Shown here piece after piece: positions 9,214 through 17,528 of a DNA stretch of 64,000 nt; the first letter of the stretch is position 1; every line of letters begins with the position of its first letter. The position numbers were made by a program, and so were the translations under genes. Below the pieces are notes generated by a model. That model did no database searches. It saw nothing but the letters and a program-made list of their open reading frames with translations, and was not told the origin of the DNA. Source of the stretch: Herbaspirillum sp. ASV7 (lineage in GTDB: Bacteria; Pseudomonadota; Gammaproteobacteria; Burkholderiales; Burkholderiaceae_D); contig NZ_JAELUH010000004.1 of assembly GCF_016429215.1 (NCBI RefSeq), positions 62,001-126,000 of the forward strand, in the 5' to 3' direction.

Positions 9214-10374
9214 TTAACGGCCGCTGGCGGTCTGCCACAGGCGCGCCATCTGCTCGGCACTGGCCTGCAGCAGTTGCGGCGCCTGTGCGATGGCATCCTC
9301 CAGCGAGCCCGGGCCGAACACGATGGAGAAACAACCCGAGAAGCCGGTCTGCAATTGCGCCAGCGACTTGCGGTCGATGCCACCCGAGAGCAGGCTGGTC
9401 GGCACGCCCAGGCGACGCGCGCGCTGGCTGGCGATGAAGGGCGCCTTGCCATGCAGGGTCTGGGCGTCGCTGCGGCCTTCACCGGTGATGAGCCAGTCGG
9501 CGCCGGTGAGGGCCTCGTCCAGGCCGATATGATCGGCCACGGTTTCGGCCCCCGAGCGGAATTGCGCGCCCAGCATCAGCAAGGCATACCCCAATCCGCC
9601 GGCAGCGCCTGCGCCGGGCAGTGCCGCGGCGCTGCGGCCCAGGCTGGCTTCCAGCACCTTGGCGAAATGCGCCAGCGCGCCATCGAGCTGGGCCAGTTGT
9701 TCGGGCTTCACGCCTTTCTGGGGACCAAAGACGGCGGTGGCGCCTTCTTCGCCGCAGAGGGGATTGTCGACGTCCGACATGGCCACGAAGTGGGCTTGCT
9801 GGACGCGCGGATCCAGTGCCGAGGCGTCGACCCGTGCGACCTTGTGCAATTGCGAGGGCTGCGGCGCCACGACCGCGCCTGCGGCATCGTAGAACACCAC
9901 GCCCAGCCCGGCCAGCAGGCCGGCGCCGCCGTCGTTGGTGCTGCTGCCCCCGAGCGCCACCAGGAAGTGACGGGCGCCACGGTCGAGCAGGGCCTTGATG
10001 GCATCGCCCACCCCCAGCGTGCTGCGCTCTTCGACGGCCACGGCCGTGCCAGCGGCATCGGTAAGGCCGACGATGGCCGCCGATTCGATGACCGCACTGC
10101 CATCCTTGAGGAGGCCGACCGGCGCCTGTACCGTCTGCCCGGCGGCATTGCGGCAGGCCACGCTGAAGCGCTCGCCGCCGGCGTGCATGAGCGCGTCGAG
10201 CGTGCCTTCCCCGCCATCGGCGATAGGGCGCAGGCGAACTTCGGCGCCCGGGATGGCGGCCTGGATGCCGGCGCCGATGGCGGCGGCGACTTCCTCGGCA
10301 GAAAGCGAGCCCTTGAAGGAATCGGGGGCGATGACGACGACGGGAGCGCGGGAAGTAGGGCTGGAAGATGTCAT
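9214..10374 (-). CDS. glycerate kinase (GlxK/GarK type)
   Basis: Phosphorylates D-glycerate with ATP to a phosphoglycerate, the last step of glyoxylate/tartronate or glucarate use, in the cytoplasm. The 386-residue protein has the family's N-terminal motif PDSFKGSLSAEEVA, then ADGGEGT (about residue 52), the glycine-rich SSTNDGGAGLLAGLG and the C-terminal GEGRSDAQT. GlxK/GarK enzymes make 2-phosphoglycerate. It stands alone here with no glyoxylate-pathway neighbour. The ATG at 10374 has only a poor ribosome-binding site, so a slightly different start is possible. Confidence 0.9.
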   Translation of the reverse strand: MTSSSPTSRAPVVVIAPDSFKGSLSAEEVAAAIGAGIQAAIPGAEVRLRPIADGGEGTLDALMHAGGERFSVACRNAAGQTVQAPVGLLKDGSAVIESAAIVGLTDAAGTAVAVEERSTLGVGDAIKALLDRGARHFLVALGGSSTNDGGAGLLAGLGVVFYDAAGAVVAPQPSQLHKVARVDASALDPRVQQAHFVAMSDVDNPLCGEEGATAVFGPQKGVKPEQLAQLDGALAHFAKVLEASLGRSAAALPGAGAAGGLGYALLMLGAQFRSGAETVADHIGLDEALTGADWLITGEGRSDAQTLHGKAPFIASQRARRLGVPTSLLSGGIDRKSLAQLQTGFSGCFSIVFGPGSLEDAIAQAPQLLQASAEQMARLWQTASGR

Positions 10375-10691
10375 GGTGTGTCTGGTTTGATGATGCCTGG
10401 CGTGACGTGATGTGACGTGACGTGACGAAAGGCGCTGCTGCTGGGTCTCGATATCGTTGTGGGAGGCGTCGCACGCGGCATGCGCGGTGCGATCGACGCG
10501 CCATTATATAAGCTGCGTCTTATCTGATTATGGCTGCGCCGGTATAGACAGTAGAAACGGCTGGTGAAGATTTGCTGCCGGGCAAGCTGCTGGGGGCGGA
10601 TGCAGGTAACAATTGGTAAGGGCGGTGGAAGTAGGTGCGGGCCTGCGCAATAGTTTCATATTGGCGGTACTGCGCCTGAGGAGAAATGACA
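10375..10691. other. divergent intergenic region, 317 bp
   Basis: Lies between the leftward glycerate kinase and a rightward lipoprotein gene, so both promoters are expected here. A TATAAT-like box for the leftward gene can be read at about 10504-10509 (TTATAT on the plus strand), but no good -35 box sits at the right distance. A pentamer repeat at 10401-10427 is listed separately. No other structure was recognised. Confidence 0.4.
10401..10427. repeat. tandem pentamer repeat CGTGA
   Basis: Five copies of the 5-bp unit CGTGA, the third changed to TGTGA, followed by a partial unit. It lies 27-53 bp upstream of the glycerate kinase start, in its presumed leader or promoter. The simple repeat could change copy number by slippage. 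Confidence 0.7.
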
Positions 10692-10931
10692 ATGAAACCG
10701 CATCTTTATGTCGCCCTGCTGCCAGTGGCAGTGATGCTGGGCGGATGCGTGGCTGTTCCGGTGGATCCCTATGGCGGTGCCGTCGCCTATCCGGCCCAGC
10801 CGGTGTATTCGCCTTATTACGCTTATCCGGCGTATCCGGCCTACCCGGCTTACCCGGCCTATGGATATCCCTCCAGTTCCATCTACTTCGGTTATGGCGG
10901 CGGTTGGGGGCATCGGGGTCGCTGGCGCTGA
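10692..10931 (+). CDS. small Tyr/Pro/Ala-rich lipoprotein
   Basis: A 79-residue protein with a signal peptide ending in the lipobox VMLGGC (Cys19), so it should be lipidated and held in the membrane facing the periplasm. The mature part is almost only Tyr, Pro, Ala and Gly. It contains consecutive YPA units (about residues 46-57) encoded by a 9-bp tandem repeat, and ends in a Gly/Arg tail. Start chosen at ATG 10692, correctly spaced from GAGGAG at 10678-10683; the ATG at 10686 is too close. Function unknown. It resembles the small lipoprotein at 12337 in size and composition. Confidence 0.75.
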   Translation: MKPHLYVALLPVAVMLGGCVAVPVDPYGGAVAYPAQPVYSPYYAYPAYPAYPAYPAYGYPSSSIYFGYGGGWGHRGRWR

Positions 10932-11092
10932 AGAAGGCCTCATGAAAATAGACCTGCAACCGCTCCGGCGGGCAAGATAAAAGCAGCTAAAATGTCGCCT
11001 TCTTTGATTGCCAAGCGTGATATGGCAGACGACGCCCGGAGAAGGACGGTCAGTACCGTTGCCCTGCTCCGTTGCAGGCGCTGCCGCAAGGT

Positions 11093-11959
11093 ATGAGTTT
11101 CTCCGTTTCCTCGATCCGCACAGACAGCTTTTCCCATTCCCGGCGCCGCACGGCGTTGGGACTGTTCGCGTCCGTGCTGGTGCATGCGGTGCTGTTCCTG
11201 TTCGTGCGGGCCAAGCTGGCCGAAGTGCCACCGCGCTTCGATGCACCCGGCAAGCCGGACGCACCGATGCAGGTCACCCTTATCCAGCCCCGCCCGCCGG
11301 CCCCGGTCATGCAGCCGGAACCCCCCAAGGCAGTGCCGGAGCCGCCCAAGAAGGTGGTGCAACCCTCACCCAAGAAGCCCGCCGCCAAGGCCGCCCCACG
11401 TCACAACGCGGCGCCCCCGGTGCGCAAGCCGCAGAGTGAGCGGGTGCCGGCCGCGGTGGCGCCCAGCAGCAATGCTGCGAGCACACCAGCCGCACCGGAA
11501 GAAGATTTCATGACGGCCATGAACCGCCGTCGCGAAAAACGCGAAGCCGCAGAGGCAGCTGCCGCCCAGGAAAACGCGGCCGCGCGCGCGGCCGAGAATC
11601 CCTCGGCCAATGACATCGCCAAGGCCAATATCGCCTTCCAGGATAGGCGCGGACGTGGCACCAACGGCATCTTCCAGATCCTCAGCATGGGCCCGCGCGT
11701 GGCGCAGTACAGTTTCCGTGGCTGGACCACCGATCAGCGCCGCAGCCAGAACCAGTTGATCGAGGTCGATGCAGGCTTCGGCGGCAATGTGCAGCTGGCG
11801 GTGGTGGACAGCATGATTGCGCTGATCCGCAAATATTATTCGGGCGATTTCAACTTCGACTCCCAGCGGCTGGGCCGTGTGGTGACCCTGTCGGCAAGGC
11901 AGGAAGATACCAAGGGCTTGCAGAATTTCTTGCTCAATGAATTCTTCAGTGGACGATGA
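11093..11959 (+). CDS. uncharacterised TonB-like single-pass membrane protein
   Basis: A 288-residue protein of unknown function. It has a short basic cytoplasmic N-terminus and one transmembrane helix (about residues 21-38, TALGLFASVLVHAVLFLFV). A Pro/Lys-rich stretch follows (about 60-125), then an Ala/Glu-rich, probably coiled-coil segment (140-175), and a compact C-terminal domain (about 185-288). The layout recalls TonB or TolA proteins that span the periplasm, but the C-terminal domain has no YP motif and does not look like TonB. No ExbB/ExbD gene is near. Start chosen at ATG 11093; an in-frame TTG at 11072 is the alternative. It is followed by the tRNA promoter. Confidence 0.65.
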   Translation: MSFSVSSIRTDSFSHSRRRTALGLFASVLVHAVLFLFVRAKLAEVPPRFDAPGKPDAPMQVTLIQPRPPAPVMQPEPPKAVPEPPKKVVQPSPKKPAAKAAPRHNAAPPVRKPQSERVPAAVAPSSNAASTPAAPEEDFMTAMNRRREKREAAEAAAAQENAAARAAENPSANDIAKANIAFQDRRGRGTNGIFQILSMGPRVAQYSFRGWTTDQRRSQNQLIEVDAGFGGNVQLAVVDSMIALIRKYYSGDFNFDSQRLGRVVTLSARQEDTKGLQNFLLNEFFSGR

Positions 11960-12002
11960 AGAGGGCGTGGGAGAAAAAGTTAAAAATGTTTTTCAGAAAC
12001 AC

Positions 12003-12032
12003 TTGATATTCCTACACAATCACTGCTATAAT
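12003..12032 (+). promoter_or_regulatory. sigma-70 type promoter of tRNA-Pro
   Basis: TTGATA at 12003-12008 and a perfect TATAAT at 12027-12032, spaced by 18 bp. Transcription would start about 12039, some 7 bases before the mature tRNA. This is the clearest housekeeping promoter in the window. Confidence 0.8.
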
Positions 12033-12045
12033 TTTTTTCTTCAGT

Positions 12046-12122
12046 CGGGGCGTAGCGCAGCCTGGTAGCGTACTTGCATGGGGTGCAAGGGGTCGTGTGT
12101 TCGAATCACACCGTCCCGACCA
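12046..12122 (+). tRNA. tRNA-Pro (anticodon GGG)
   Basis: A 77-nt sequence that folds as a full cloverleaf. The acceptor stem CGGGGCG pairs with CGTCCCG through one G-T wobble, the D-arm contains AGCCTGGTAGC, and the anticodon stem CTTGC/GCAAG has the loop ATGGGGT. The T-arm carries GTTCGAATC, and the discriminator A plus CCA (12120-12122) is encoded. It closely parallels Escherichia coli tRNA-Pro(GGG), which reads CCC and CCU. It has its own promoter and terminator, and no integrated element is seen at its 3' end. Confidence 0.96.
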
Positions 12123-12130
12123 AGAATCAG

Positions 12131-12169
12131 AAGGGCTTATGGATTTATCCATAAGCCCTTTTCTTTTTT
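12131..12169 (+). terminator. intrinsic terminator of tRNA-Pro
   Basis: A perfect 13-14 bp stem AAGGGCTTATGGA / TCCATAAGCCCTT (12131-12160) is followed by TTCTTTTTT. It begins 9 bases after the tRNA CCA end. Confidence 0.92.
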
Positions 12170-12336
12170 CTGGTGATTTTTCGACTTCCTGGTCCGGCGG
12201 CAGGTTACACAATCATACAATTCCAGGTCCGCTCAACCGTTACCTTGCCCGTTATCTGGTCACCACGGCCTCATACATCGTGGCGTCCGGCTCTCCACGC
12301 CGGAACAATTCGCCAAACAAGACCAGGAGCGCAAGC

Positions 12337-12561
12337 ATGAAATCCCTTTTATTGATTCCCGCCATCGCGGCGGCATTTGCCCTGAGCGGTTGCGTGGTCA
12401 CGCCGCCTACCGTACGTCCGGCCTATGTCGCGCCTCCGGGCGTGGTCTACGTCGAGCCGACCTATGCTTCGCCGGGCCCGGGCTGGGCATGGGAGTATCA
12501 CGCCCACTACGGCTGGGGATGGCACCATCCGCAATACGGCTGGCATCGCGGCTGGCATTGA
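12337..12561 (+). CDS. small Tyr/Trp/His-rich lipoprotein
   Basis: A 74-residue protein with a signal peptide and the lipobox ALSGC (Cys19). The mature part is short and aromatic. It begins with VTPPTVRPAYV and ends in repeated Trp/His/Tyr/Gly segments such as YGWGWHHPQYGWH. AGGAG at 12325-12329 is well spaced from ATG 12337. Similar small lipoproteins are common near the envelope of Burkholderiales but have no assigned function. A hairpin terminator follows. Confidence 0.75.
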   Translation: MKSLLLIPAIAAAFALSGCVVTPPTVRPAYVAPPGVVYVEPTYASPGPGWAWEYHAHYGWGWHHPQYGWHRGWH

Positions 12562-12592
12562 CCCTGGCGCCGGCCATACCGGCGTAGCAACG

Positions 12593-12622
12593 AAAACAGC
12601 GGCTGCATGCCGCTGTTTTTTT
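12593..12622. terminator. bidirectional terminator between lipoprotein and dmeF
   Basis: Stem ACAGCGGC / GCCGCTGT with a 5-nt loop, flanked by an A-run on the left and TTTTTTT on the right. It can stop the rightward lipoprotein transcript and, through the A-run, the leftward dmeF transcript. Confidence 0.85.
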
Positions 12623-12641
12623 GCCCCGTGCCGGTGTGTGA

Positions 12642-13568
12642 CTATCTCGGCCGCTGCTCCAGGGTGAGGTGATGCAGTTCGGCGATGGTGGACAGCCGGG
12701 CGCGCAGCTGCTCCTCGGTGGTCGTCATCGGCGTCGAGACGCTGATGATGGCCGCGCGCGCAGCCGGGCCGATGCGCCAGACATGCAGGTCATTGATCTG
12801 CACTTCCAGCCCGTCGAAGGCGCGTTCGATACGGGCAGCGACCTGTTCGTCGGTCACGTCCAGCAGCATCGAGGCGCTGCTGCGCAGCAGGCTGCTGGAC
12901 CAGCGCGCGATCACCACCGCGCCGACCACGCCCATCAAGGGATCCAGCCAGGTCCAGCCCAGATAGAGACCGGCCACCAGAGCGGCGATGGCCAGCACCG
13001 AGGTCAGGGCGTCGGCCACCACATGTATGTAGGCCGAGCGCAGGTTGTTGTCGTGACCATGGTGGTGGTGTCCGTGGCCGTGGGCATCGTGATGCGCATC
13101 ATGATGGTCGTGATCATGGCTCTCCATCAGCAGCAGGGCGCTGACGATGTTGACGATCAGGCCGATGACCGCGATGACGATGGCGTCGCCGAACTCTACC
13201 GGGCTGGGATTGGCCAGCCGCCAAATGGATTCTCCGCCGATGCCGATGGCAATGACGGCCAGCACCAGGGCCGAGGCGAAACCCGCCAGGTCGCCCACCT
13301 TGCCGGTGCCGAAGCTAAAGCGTGTGTCGTGGGCGTGACGACGCGCAAACAGGTAGGCAAAGGCGGCGATGGCCAGCGCGCCGGTGTGGGTGGCCATATG
13401 GAAGCCATCAGCCAGCAGCGCCATGGAGCCGGTCAGGTAGCCGGCTGCAATCTCGGCCACCATCATCACGGCGGTCAGCGCAACCACCCACAGGGTGCGG
13501 CGGGTATTGCGGTCGTGATTGGCGCCCAGATAGACGTGATCGTGGCGGAAAGGGGAGGTGTCTTGCAT
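12642..13568 (-). CDS. dmeF: cation diffusion facilitator, DmeF-type Co/Ni efflux
   Basis: A 308-residue inner-membrane CDF antiporter expected to export Co2+ and Ni2+ in exchange for protons. It starts with the HDHVYLGANHDRN segment typical of DmeF. It has six hydrophobic helices and the metal-site pairs Asp54/His57 (LLADGFHMATH) and His182/Asp186 (HVVADALTS). A His-rich cytoplasmic loop between helices IV and V (about residues 151-172) and a C-terminal metal-binding domain follow. ATG 13568 has AGGAA upstream. It lies 24 bp after the regulator gene and is surely co-transcribed with it. Confidence 0.88.
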   Translation of the reverse strand: MQDTSPFRHDHVYLGANHDRNTRRTLWVVALTAVMMVAEIAAGYLTGSMALLADGFHMATHTGALAIAAFAYLFARRHAHDTRFSFGTGKVGDLAGFASALVLAVIAIGIGGESIWRLANPSPVEFGDAIVIAVIGLIVNIVSALLLMESHDHDHHDAHHDAHGHGHHHHGHDNNLRSAYIHVVADALTSVLAIAALVAGLYLGWTWLDPLMGVVGAVVIARWSSSLLRSSASMLLDVTDEQVAARIERAFDGLEVQINDLHVWRIGPAARAAIISVSTPMTTTEEQLRARLSTIAELHHLTLEQRPR

Positions 13569-13592
13569 GCTTGTTCCTGTCGATTCGGTCGG

Positions 13593-13868
13593 TTATTTGG
13601 CGTAGCGGCGGATCGCTTCGAGGACTTCTTCCAGTCCCTGGTTGCGCTCTTGGTCGCTCAGGCCGGGGCGGGCCACGTGTTCGCGCGCATGCGCTTCGAT
13701 CAATTGGTCCATCAGTCCGTTGACCGCGCCTCGGATGGCTGCGGCCAGGTGCAGGGTGCTGGCACAATCGGCGTCACCCTCCAGGGCGCGTTCGAGCGCC
13801 TGCACCTGGCCGGCGATGCGGCGCACGCGCTTTTGCAGGGCATCCTTGTCCTGCGTGAGATGTGCCAT
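13593..13868 (-). CDS. dmeR: RcnR/DmeR-type nickel/cobalt-responsive repressor
   Basis: A 91-residue all-helical repressor of the CsoR/RcnR family. All four metal-site residues of the RcnR subgroup are in place: His3, Cys35, His60 and His64. The helix IRGAVNGLM (45-53) is also conserved. Known members release DNA when Ni2+ or Co2+ binds. Start chosen at ATG 13868, because His3 is then in the right place and the G-tract of the operator gives the ribosome-binding site. The frame is open 20 codons further upstream, through the operator, and this is rejected. Confidence 0.9.
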   Translation of the reverse strand: MAHLTQDKDALQKRVRRIAGQVQALERALEGDADCASTLHLAAAIRGAVNGLMDQLIEAHAREHVARPGLSDQERNQGLEEVLEAIRRYAK

Positions 13869-13871
13869 ACC

Positions 13872-13883
13872 ATACCCCCCTAT
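13872..13883 (-). promoter_or_regulatory. RcnR/DmeR-type operator, also the dmeR ribosome-binding site
   Basis: ATA-CCCCCC-TAT on the plus strand, read leftward as ATAGGGGGGTAT. A G-tract flanked by short AT inverted repeats is the known operator form of RcnR/FrmR-type repressors. The G6 tract ends 6 bases before the dmeR ATG and is the only Shine-Dalgarno-like sequence, so one element appears to serve both uses. Confidence 0.7.
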
Positions 13884-14086
13884 CCTATAAAGCAGGGATT
13901 GTAATCGAAAACCGATGGGGGAGGGCAACAGTTGTTTTCTCTGTCAGCGTGATGTCAGCTATTGCTGTTCGTTAAGTTACGCGTAAGCTAAGCGCATTAG
14001 CCTGATGAAACTGCGGCGAGTGCGTCCGCAACCATGCCTGCCTGGAAGCAGGTGCAGACAAGCGGGATACCCGCAGGGAGACAAGG

Positions 14087-15790
14087 ATGGCAAAGATCAG
14101 GGTGGCCGGTGCCACGGGTGCGCCGGTGCAGTGGCTGGGCGTGTTGGCGCCGTGGGTGGCGGGCCTGGTCCTGGGCGGGGCCGTGGCCTTCGCGTTGGAC
14201 GCGACAGGCGCCGCGCAGGTGGTCGGCGCGCCTTTGGCGTCCGGCACGGTGATACTGGCGGGTCTGCTGGGTTCGGCCCTGGTGCGCCGGCGTGCTACGC
14301 CATCGGGTAACGAGATGGTCGGCAAGATCGGTGGCGAGATCGACCACATCATGATTGGCGCGGCCGAGACCTCCTTCTTCGTCGATACCATCAAGACCAA
14401 GATCGGCAAGGATGTCGATGCCGCCAACCGCATCGCCGCCAGCGCGGAGCAGAACGCCGCCACCACCGAGCAGATCGCCGCCAATGCCGAGCGCGCCTCG
14501 GCGATCGCCTCCGAGGTCCGGGCCGAGAGCGTCAGTGGCCGTTCCGAGGTGGACCGTGGCTTGCAGCAGATCGGCCAGGCCCGTACCGATGCCTTGTCGG
14601 CCTCGGCGATGATGGAGCAGCTGCAGGACAAGTCGCGCCGCATCCATGGCATTACCGAAGTCATCAGCGAGATCGCTGCGCGCACCAACCTGCTGGCGCT
14701 GAACGCCGCCATCGAGGCGGCGCGCGCGGGCGAGCAGGGGCGCGGCTTCGCGGTGGTGGCAGGCGAGGTGCGGCAGCTGGCCCAGCGCACCAAGGAGGCC
14801 ACCGACGACATCGGCGTCATGGTGCGTGCCATCAACGAGGAGGCCGAGCGGGCTGCCTCGGGCATGAATGCCTTGAGCGGGCGGGTGCTGGAGGCGGCGC
14901 AGAACGTGGAAAAGGTCCATGGCCTGCTCAACAGCATCGAGCGTTCGGCCAGCCAGTCGCAGGAACAGATCGAGGAGATTGCCGTGGCCTCGCGCGAACA
15001 TGTGCAGACCACGCAGGAGATCGCCGAGGCCATCACCGACATCCGCAACGGCATGTTGCACACCGATGCCGAGCTGCCGCGCGTGGCGGCGTCGGCCATG
15101 CAGCTCTCGGAGCGTGCCGAAGCCGTCTTCGAGGCCATCGTCGAGGGTGGCGTGCGCAGCGGCCATGACGATATCCGTGCCGCTGCGGCCGAAGCGGCTC
15201 GGGCAGTGGGGCGGTTGTTCGAGGAGTCGATCCGGGCCGGGCGCATCTCCGAGGCAGCGCTGTTCGACCGTACCTACACGCCGATTGCCCATACCTCGCC
15301 GCAAAAGCACTCCAGCCAGTTCGATGCCTTCACCGACCAGGTGCTGCCAGCGATCCAGGAGGCTTTGCTGGAGCGCATGCCGCAGCTGGCCTATGCGGGC
15401 GCGGTCGACAACAACGGCTACTTTCCGACGCACAACAAGAAGTTCTCGCAGCCGCTGACGGGCAACTACGATGTCGACCTGGTCAACAACCGAACCAAGC
15501 GCATCTTCAGCGACCGCACCGGCAAGCGCTGCGGCGCCAATACCAAGTCCTTCCTGCTGCAAACCTACAAGCGTGATACCGGCGAGGTCATGCACGACCT
15601 GTCGGTCCCTATCTACGTGCATGGCAAGCACTGGGGTGGTTTCCGGGTCGGCTACCGCTCCAGTCACGCGCCGGCCTCGGGGGCGGTCGCAGTGACGGCA
15701 CCGGCACCGGCTCCAGGGCAGCCCCGGATTGCGACCCGAATGCCTGCAGCGCCGCGCAGAGCAAGCGCTGTGAGGATTTCCAAGCATTGA
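14087..15790 (+). CDS. methyl-accepting chemotaxis protein with C-terminal Cache-like domain
   Basis: A 567-residue chemoreceptor. Two hydrophobic segments lie close together at the N-terminus (about 14-36 and 43-66) with almost no periplasmic loop. A long helical signalling domain follows, with the conserved hairpin tip around residues 193-235 ([20 protein letters not shown]). After it comes a second folded domain (about 400-525) with [16 protein letters not shown] and [12 protein letters not shown], which resembles Cache-like ligand-binding domains. Sensing may therefore occur in the cytoplasm (inference). AGGGAG precedes ATG 14087. It stands 194 bp upstream of cheR. No HAMP domain is evident, and there is no C-terminal CheR-tether pentapeptide. 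Confidence 0.85.
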   Translation: MAKIRVAGATGAPVQWLGVLAPWVAGLVLGGAVAFALDATGAAQVVGAPLASGTVILAGLLGSALVRRRATPSGNEMVGKIGGEIDHIMIGAAETSFFVDTIKTKIGKDVDAANRIAASAEQNAATTEQIAANAERASAIASEVRAESVSGRSEVDRGLQQIGQARTDALSASAMMEQLQDKSRRIHGITEVISEIAARTNLLALNAAIEAARAGEQGRGFAVVAGEVRQLAQRTKEATDDIGVMVRAINEEAERAASGMNALSGRVLEAAQNVEKVHGLLNSIERSASQSQEQIEEIAVASREHVQTTQEIAEAITDIRNGMLHTDAELPRVAASAMQLSERAEAVFEAIVEGGVRSGHDDIRAAAAEAARAVGRLFEESIRAGRISEAALFDRTYTPIAHTSPQKHSSQFDAFTDQVLPAIQEALLERMPQLAYAGAVDNNGYFPTHNKKFSQPLTGNYDVDLVNNRTKRIFSDRTGKRCGANTKSFLLQTYKRDTGEVMHDLSVPIYVHGKHWGGFRVGYRSSHAPASGAVAVTAPAPAPGQPRIATRMPAAPRRASAVRISKH

Positions 15791-15912
15791 GAATGCAAGC
15801 ACGCCGGCTGGTGATTGACTTGCCGCAATAGGGGGGTAAAACCGTTTCATTTCCGGGGCTGATTTGCTTGACCCCGCCTGGTGGCTGATAGATTATTCGA
15901 CAAGGGGATAGC

Positions 15913-15931
15913 CGCCCGCACAGAGCGGGCG
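15913..15931 (+). other. hairpin in the cheR leader
   Basis: Perfect 7-bp stem CGCCCGC / GCGGGCG with the loop ACAGA, 54 bp upstream of the cheR start. No T-tract follows, so it is not a classical terminator. It may attenuate or stabilise the message. Confidence 0.4.
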
Positions 15932-15984
15932 TTAGACAGCAAACGGCGCGCCGGTCGCGGCGCCGTACCAGGGAAGGAAAGACA

Positions 15985-16857
15985 GTGAAGCCTACGGTGC
16001 CAAGCAAGGGCGAATCATCCGGCAAGGAGTTCGATTTCAACAGCCGTGATTTCGAGCGCGTGCGTGGCCTCATCTACCAGCGGGCAGGTATCGCGCTGGC
16101 CGACAGCAAGCAGGAGATGGTCTACAGCCGCCTGGCGCGGCGCCTGCGCGCCACCGGCATTACCTCCTTCAATCAGTACCTGGACATGCTGGAGCGCACC
16201 CACGATTCAGAAGAGTGGGAAGCCTTCACCAATGCGCTGACCACCAACCTGACCTCGTTCTTTCGCGAGGCCCACCATTTTCCCATCCTGGCGGACTTCC
16301 TCAAGACTCTGAAGGAGCCGGCGACGATCTGGTGCTCGGCCGCCTCCACGGGCGAGGAGCCCTATACCATCGCCATGACCGCCTGCGAGGCCTATGGATC
16401 GCTGACGCCGCCGGTGCAGATCGTGGCGACCGACATCGATACCAATGTCCTGGCCACCGGCGCCAATGGCGTCTATCCGATGGAGCGCATCGAGAAGATG
16501 TCGCCCGAGCGGGTCAAGAAATTCTTCCTGCGTGGCAAGGGGAGCCACGAGGGCTACGTGCGCGTACGCCCGGAGTTGCGCAAGCTGATCACCTTCAAGC
16601 AGCTGAACCTGCTGGCCGATGGCTGGCCCATCAGCGGCCAGTTCGACGTGATCTTTTGCCGCAACGTGATGATCTATTTCGATAAACCTACCCAGAGCAA
16701 GATCCTGTCCAGATTTGTACCCTTGATGAAGCCCCATGCCTTGCTGTTCGCCGGCCATTCGGAGAACTTCCTGTATGTCTCCGATGCGCTCAAGCTCAAG
16801 GGCAAGACGGTCTATGAACTCAACGCGGCCCAGCGCGGTACAAGGACCAAGACATGA
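15985..16857 (+). CDS. cheR: chemotaxis methyltransferase CheR
   Basis: Methylates glutamates of chemoreceptors with S-adenosylmethionine and so sets adaptation. The 290-residue cytoplasmic protein has the helical CheR N-terminal domain (about 15-80). The Rossmann-like catalytic domain has the SAM motif [13 protein letters not shown] (about 113-125), and CRNVMIYF near residue 227. The start is GTG 15985, preceded by GGAAGGAAA. The last four bases overlap cheD (ATGA). Confidence 0.95.
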   Translation: MKPTVPSKGESSGKEFDFNSRDFERVRGLIYQRAGIALADSKQEMVYSRLARRLRATGITSFNQYLDMLERTHDSEEWEAFTNALTTNLTSFFREAHHFPILADFLKTLKEPATIWCSAASTGEEPYTIAMTACEAYGSLTPPVQIVATDIDTNVLATGANGVYPMERIEKMSPERVKKFFLRGKGSHEGYVRVRPELRKLITFKQLNLLADGWPISGQFDVIFCRNVMIYFDKPTQSKILSRFVPLMKPHALLFAGHSENFLYVSDALKLKGKTVYELNAAQRGTRTKT

Positions 16858-17459
16858 GCCAGGCCTCGGAGCAGATTGCCACCAATCTCTACTACGATCG
16901 CACCTTCGATTGCGACGCCGCCAAGATCCTGCCGGGTGAATATTTCTTTACCGGCAAGGACATGATGATCGTGACCGTGCTCGGCTCCTGTGTCTCGGCC
17001 TGTATCCGGGATCGTGTCTCGGGCATCGGCGGGATGAACCACTTCATGCTGCCCGACGGCGGCGGCGATGATGGCAGCCCCATTTCGGCCTCGGCGCGCT
17101 ATGGCACCTATGCCATGGAAGTGCTGATCAACGATGTCCTGAAATCCGGCGCCCGGCGCGAGAACCTGGAGGCCAAGGTGTTCGGCGGCGGCAACGTGCT
17201 GCGCGGCTTTTCGGCCATCAACGTGGGCGAGCGCAATGCCGAGTTCGTGCGGCGCTACCTCAAGGCGGAAAATATCCGTGTGGTCGCCGAAGACCTCAAT
17301 GATATCTATCCGCGCAAGGTCTACTTCTTCCCCCGCACCGGCAAGGTGCTGGTGAAGAAGCTCAAGCAGATGCATAACAATACGCTGGTGGATCGCGAAA
17401 AAGCCTACGCCAGCAAGCTGGTGACCAAGCCGGTGGGTGGCGAGGTCGATCTGTTCTGA
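16854..17459 (+). CDS. cheD: chemoreceptor glutamine deamidase CheD
   Basis: Deamidates specific receptor glutamines to glutamates so that they can be methylated. The 201-residue protein has the catalytic Cys46 in [12 protein letters not shown] and the catalytic His63 in GGMNHFMLP, spaced as in characterised CheD. The C-terminal tail beyond residue 165 is longer than in Bacillus or Thermotoga CheD and rich in Lys. It is translationally coupled to cheR and followed after 69 bp by cheB. Confidence 0.94.
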   Translation: MSQASEQIATNLYYDRTFDCDAAKILPGEYFFTGKDMMIVTVLGSCVSACIRDRVSGIGGMNHFMLPDGGGDDGSPISASARYGTYAMEVLINDVLKSGARRENLEAKVFGGGNVLRGFSAINVGERNAEFVRRYLKAENIRVVAEDLNDIYPRKVYFFPRTGKVLVKKLKQMHNNTLVDREKAYASKLVTKPVGGEVDLF

Positions 17460-17528
17460 TGAGCAGCAGGGTTTGGCAGGGGCAGGTTCAGGGGAAGCAG
17501 GGCAATACGGAAACTAGAGTGTAGAGTG

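Noticed and set aside
8846-9217. Short open frames in the spacer after the second GT2 gene
   Set aside because: No ribosome-binding site, no recognisable content, and they overlap the inverted-repeat elements.
12123-12336. An integration site or mobile element at the 3' end of tRNA-Pro
   Set aside because: No duplicated tRNA end, integrase gene or composition change is seen; the tRNA runs straight into its terminator.
12097-12561. A 154-codon version of the small lipoprotein starting inside the tRNA
   Set aside because: It would read through the tRNA 3' end and the terminator; the signal peptide and ribosome-binding site place the start at 12337.
13972-13999. Possible sigma-28 promoter upstream of the chemoreceptor (TTAAGTTA-N12-GCGCATTA)
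   Set aside because: Only 5 of 8 matches in the -10 and one extra spacer base; it may be chance.
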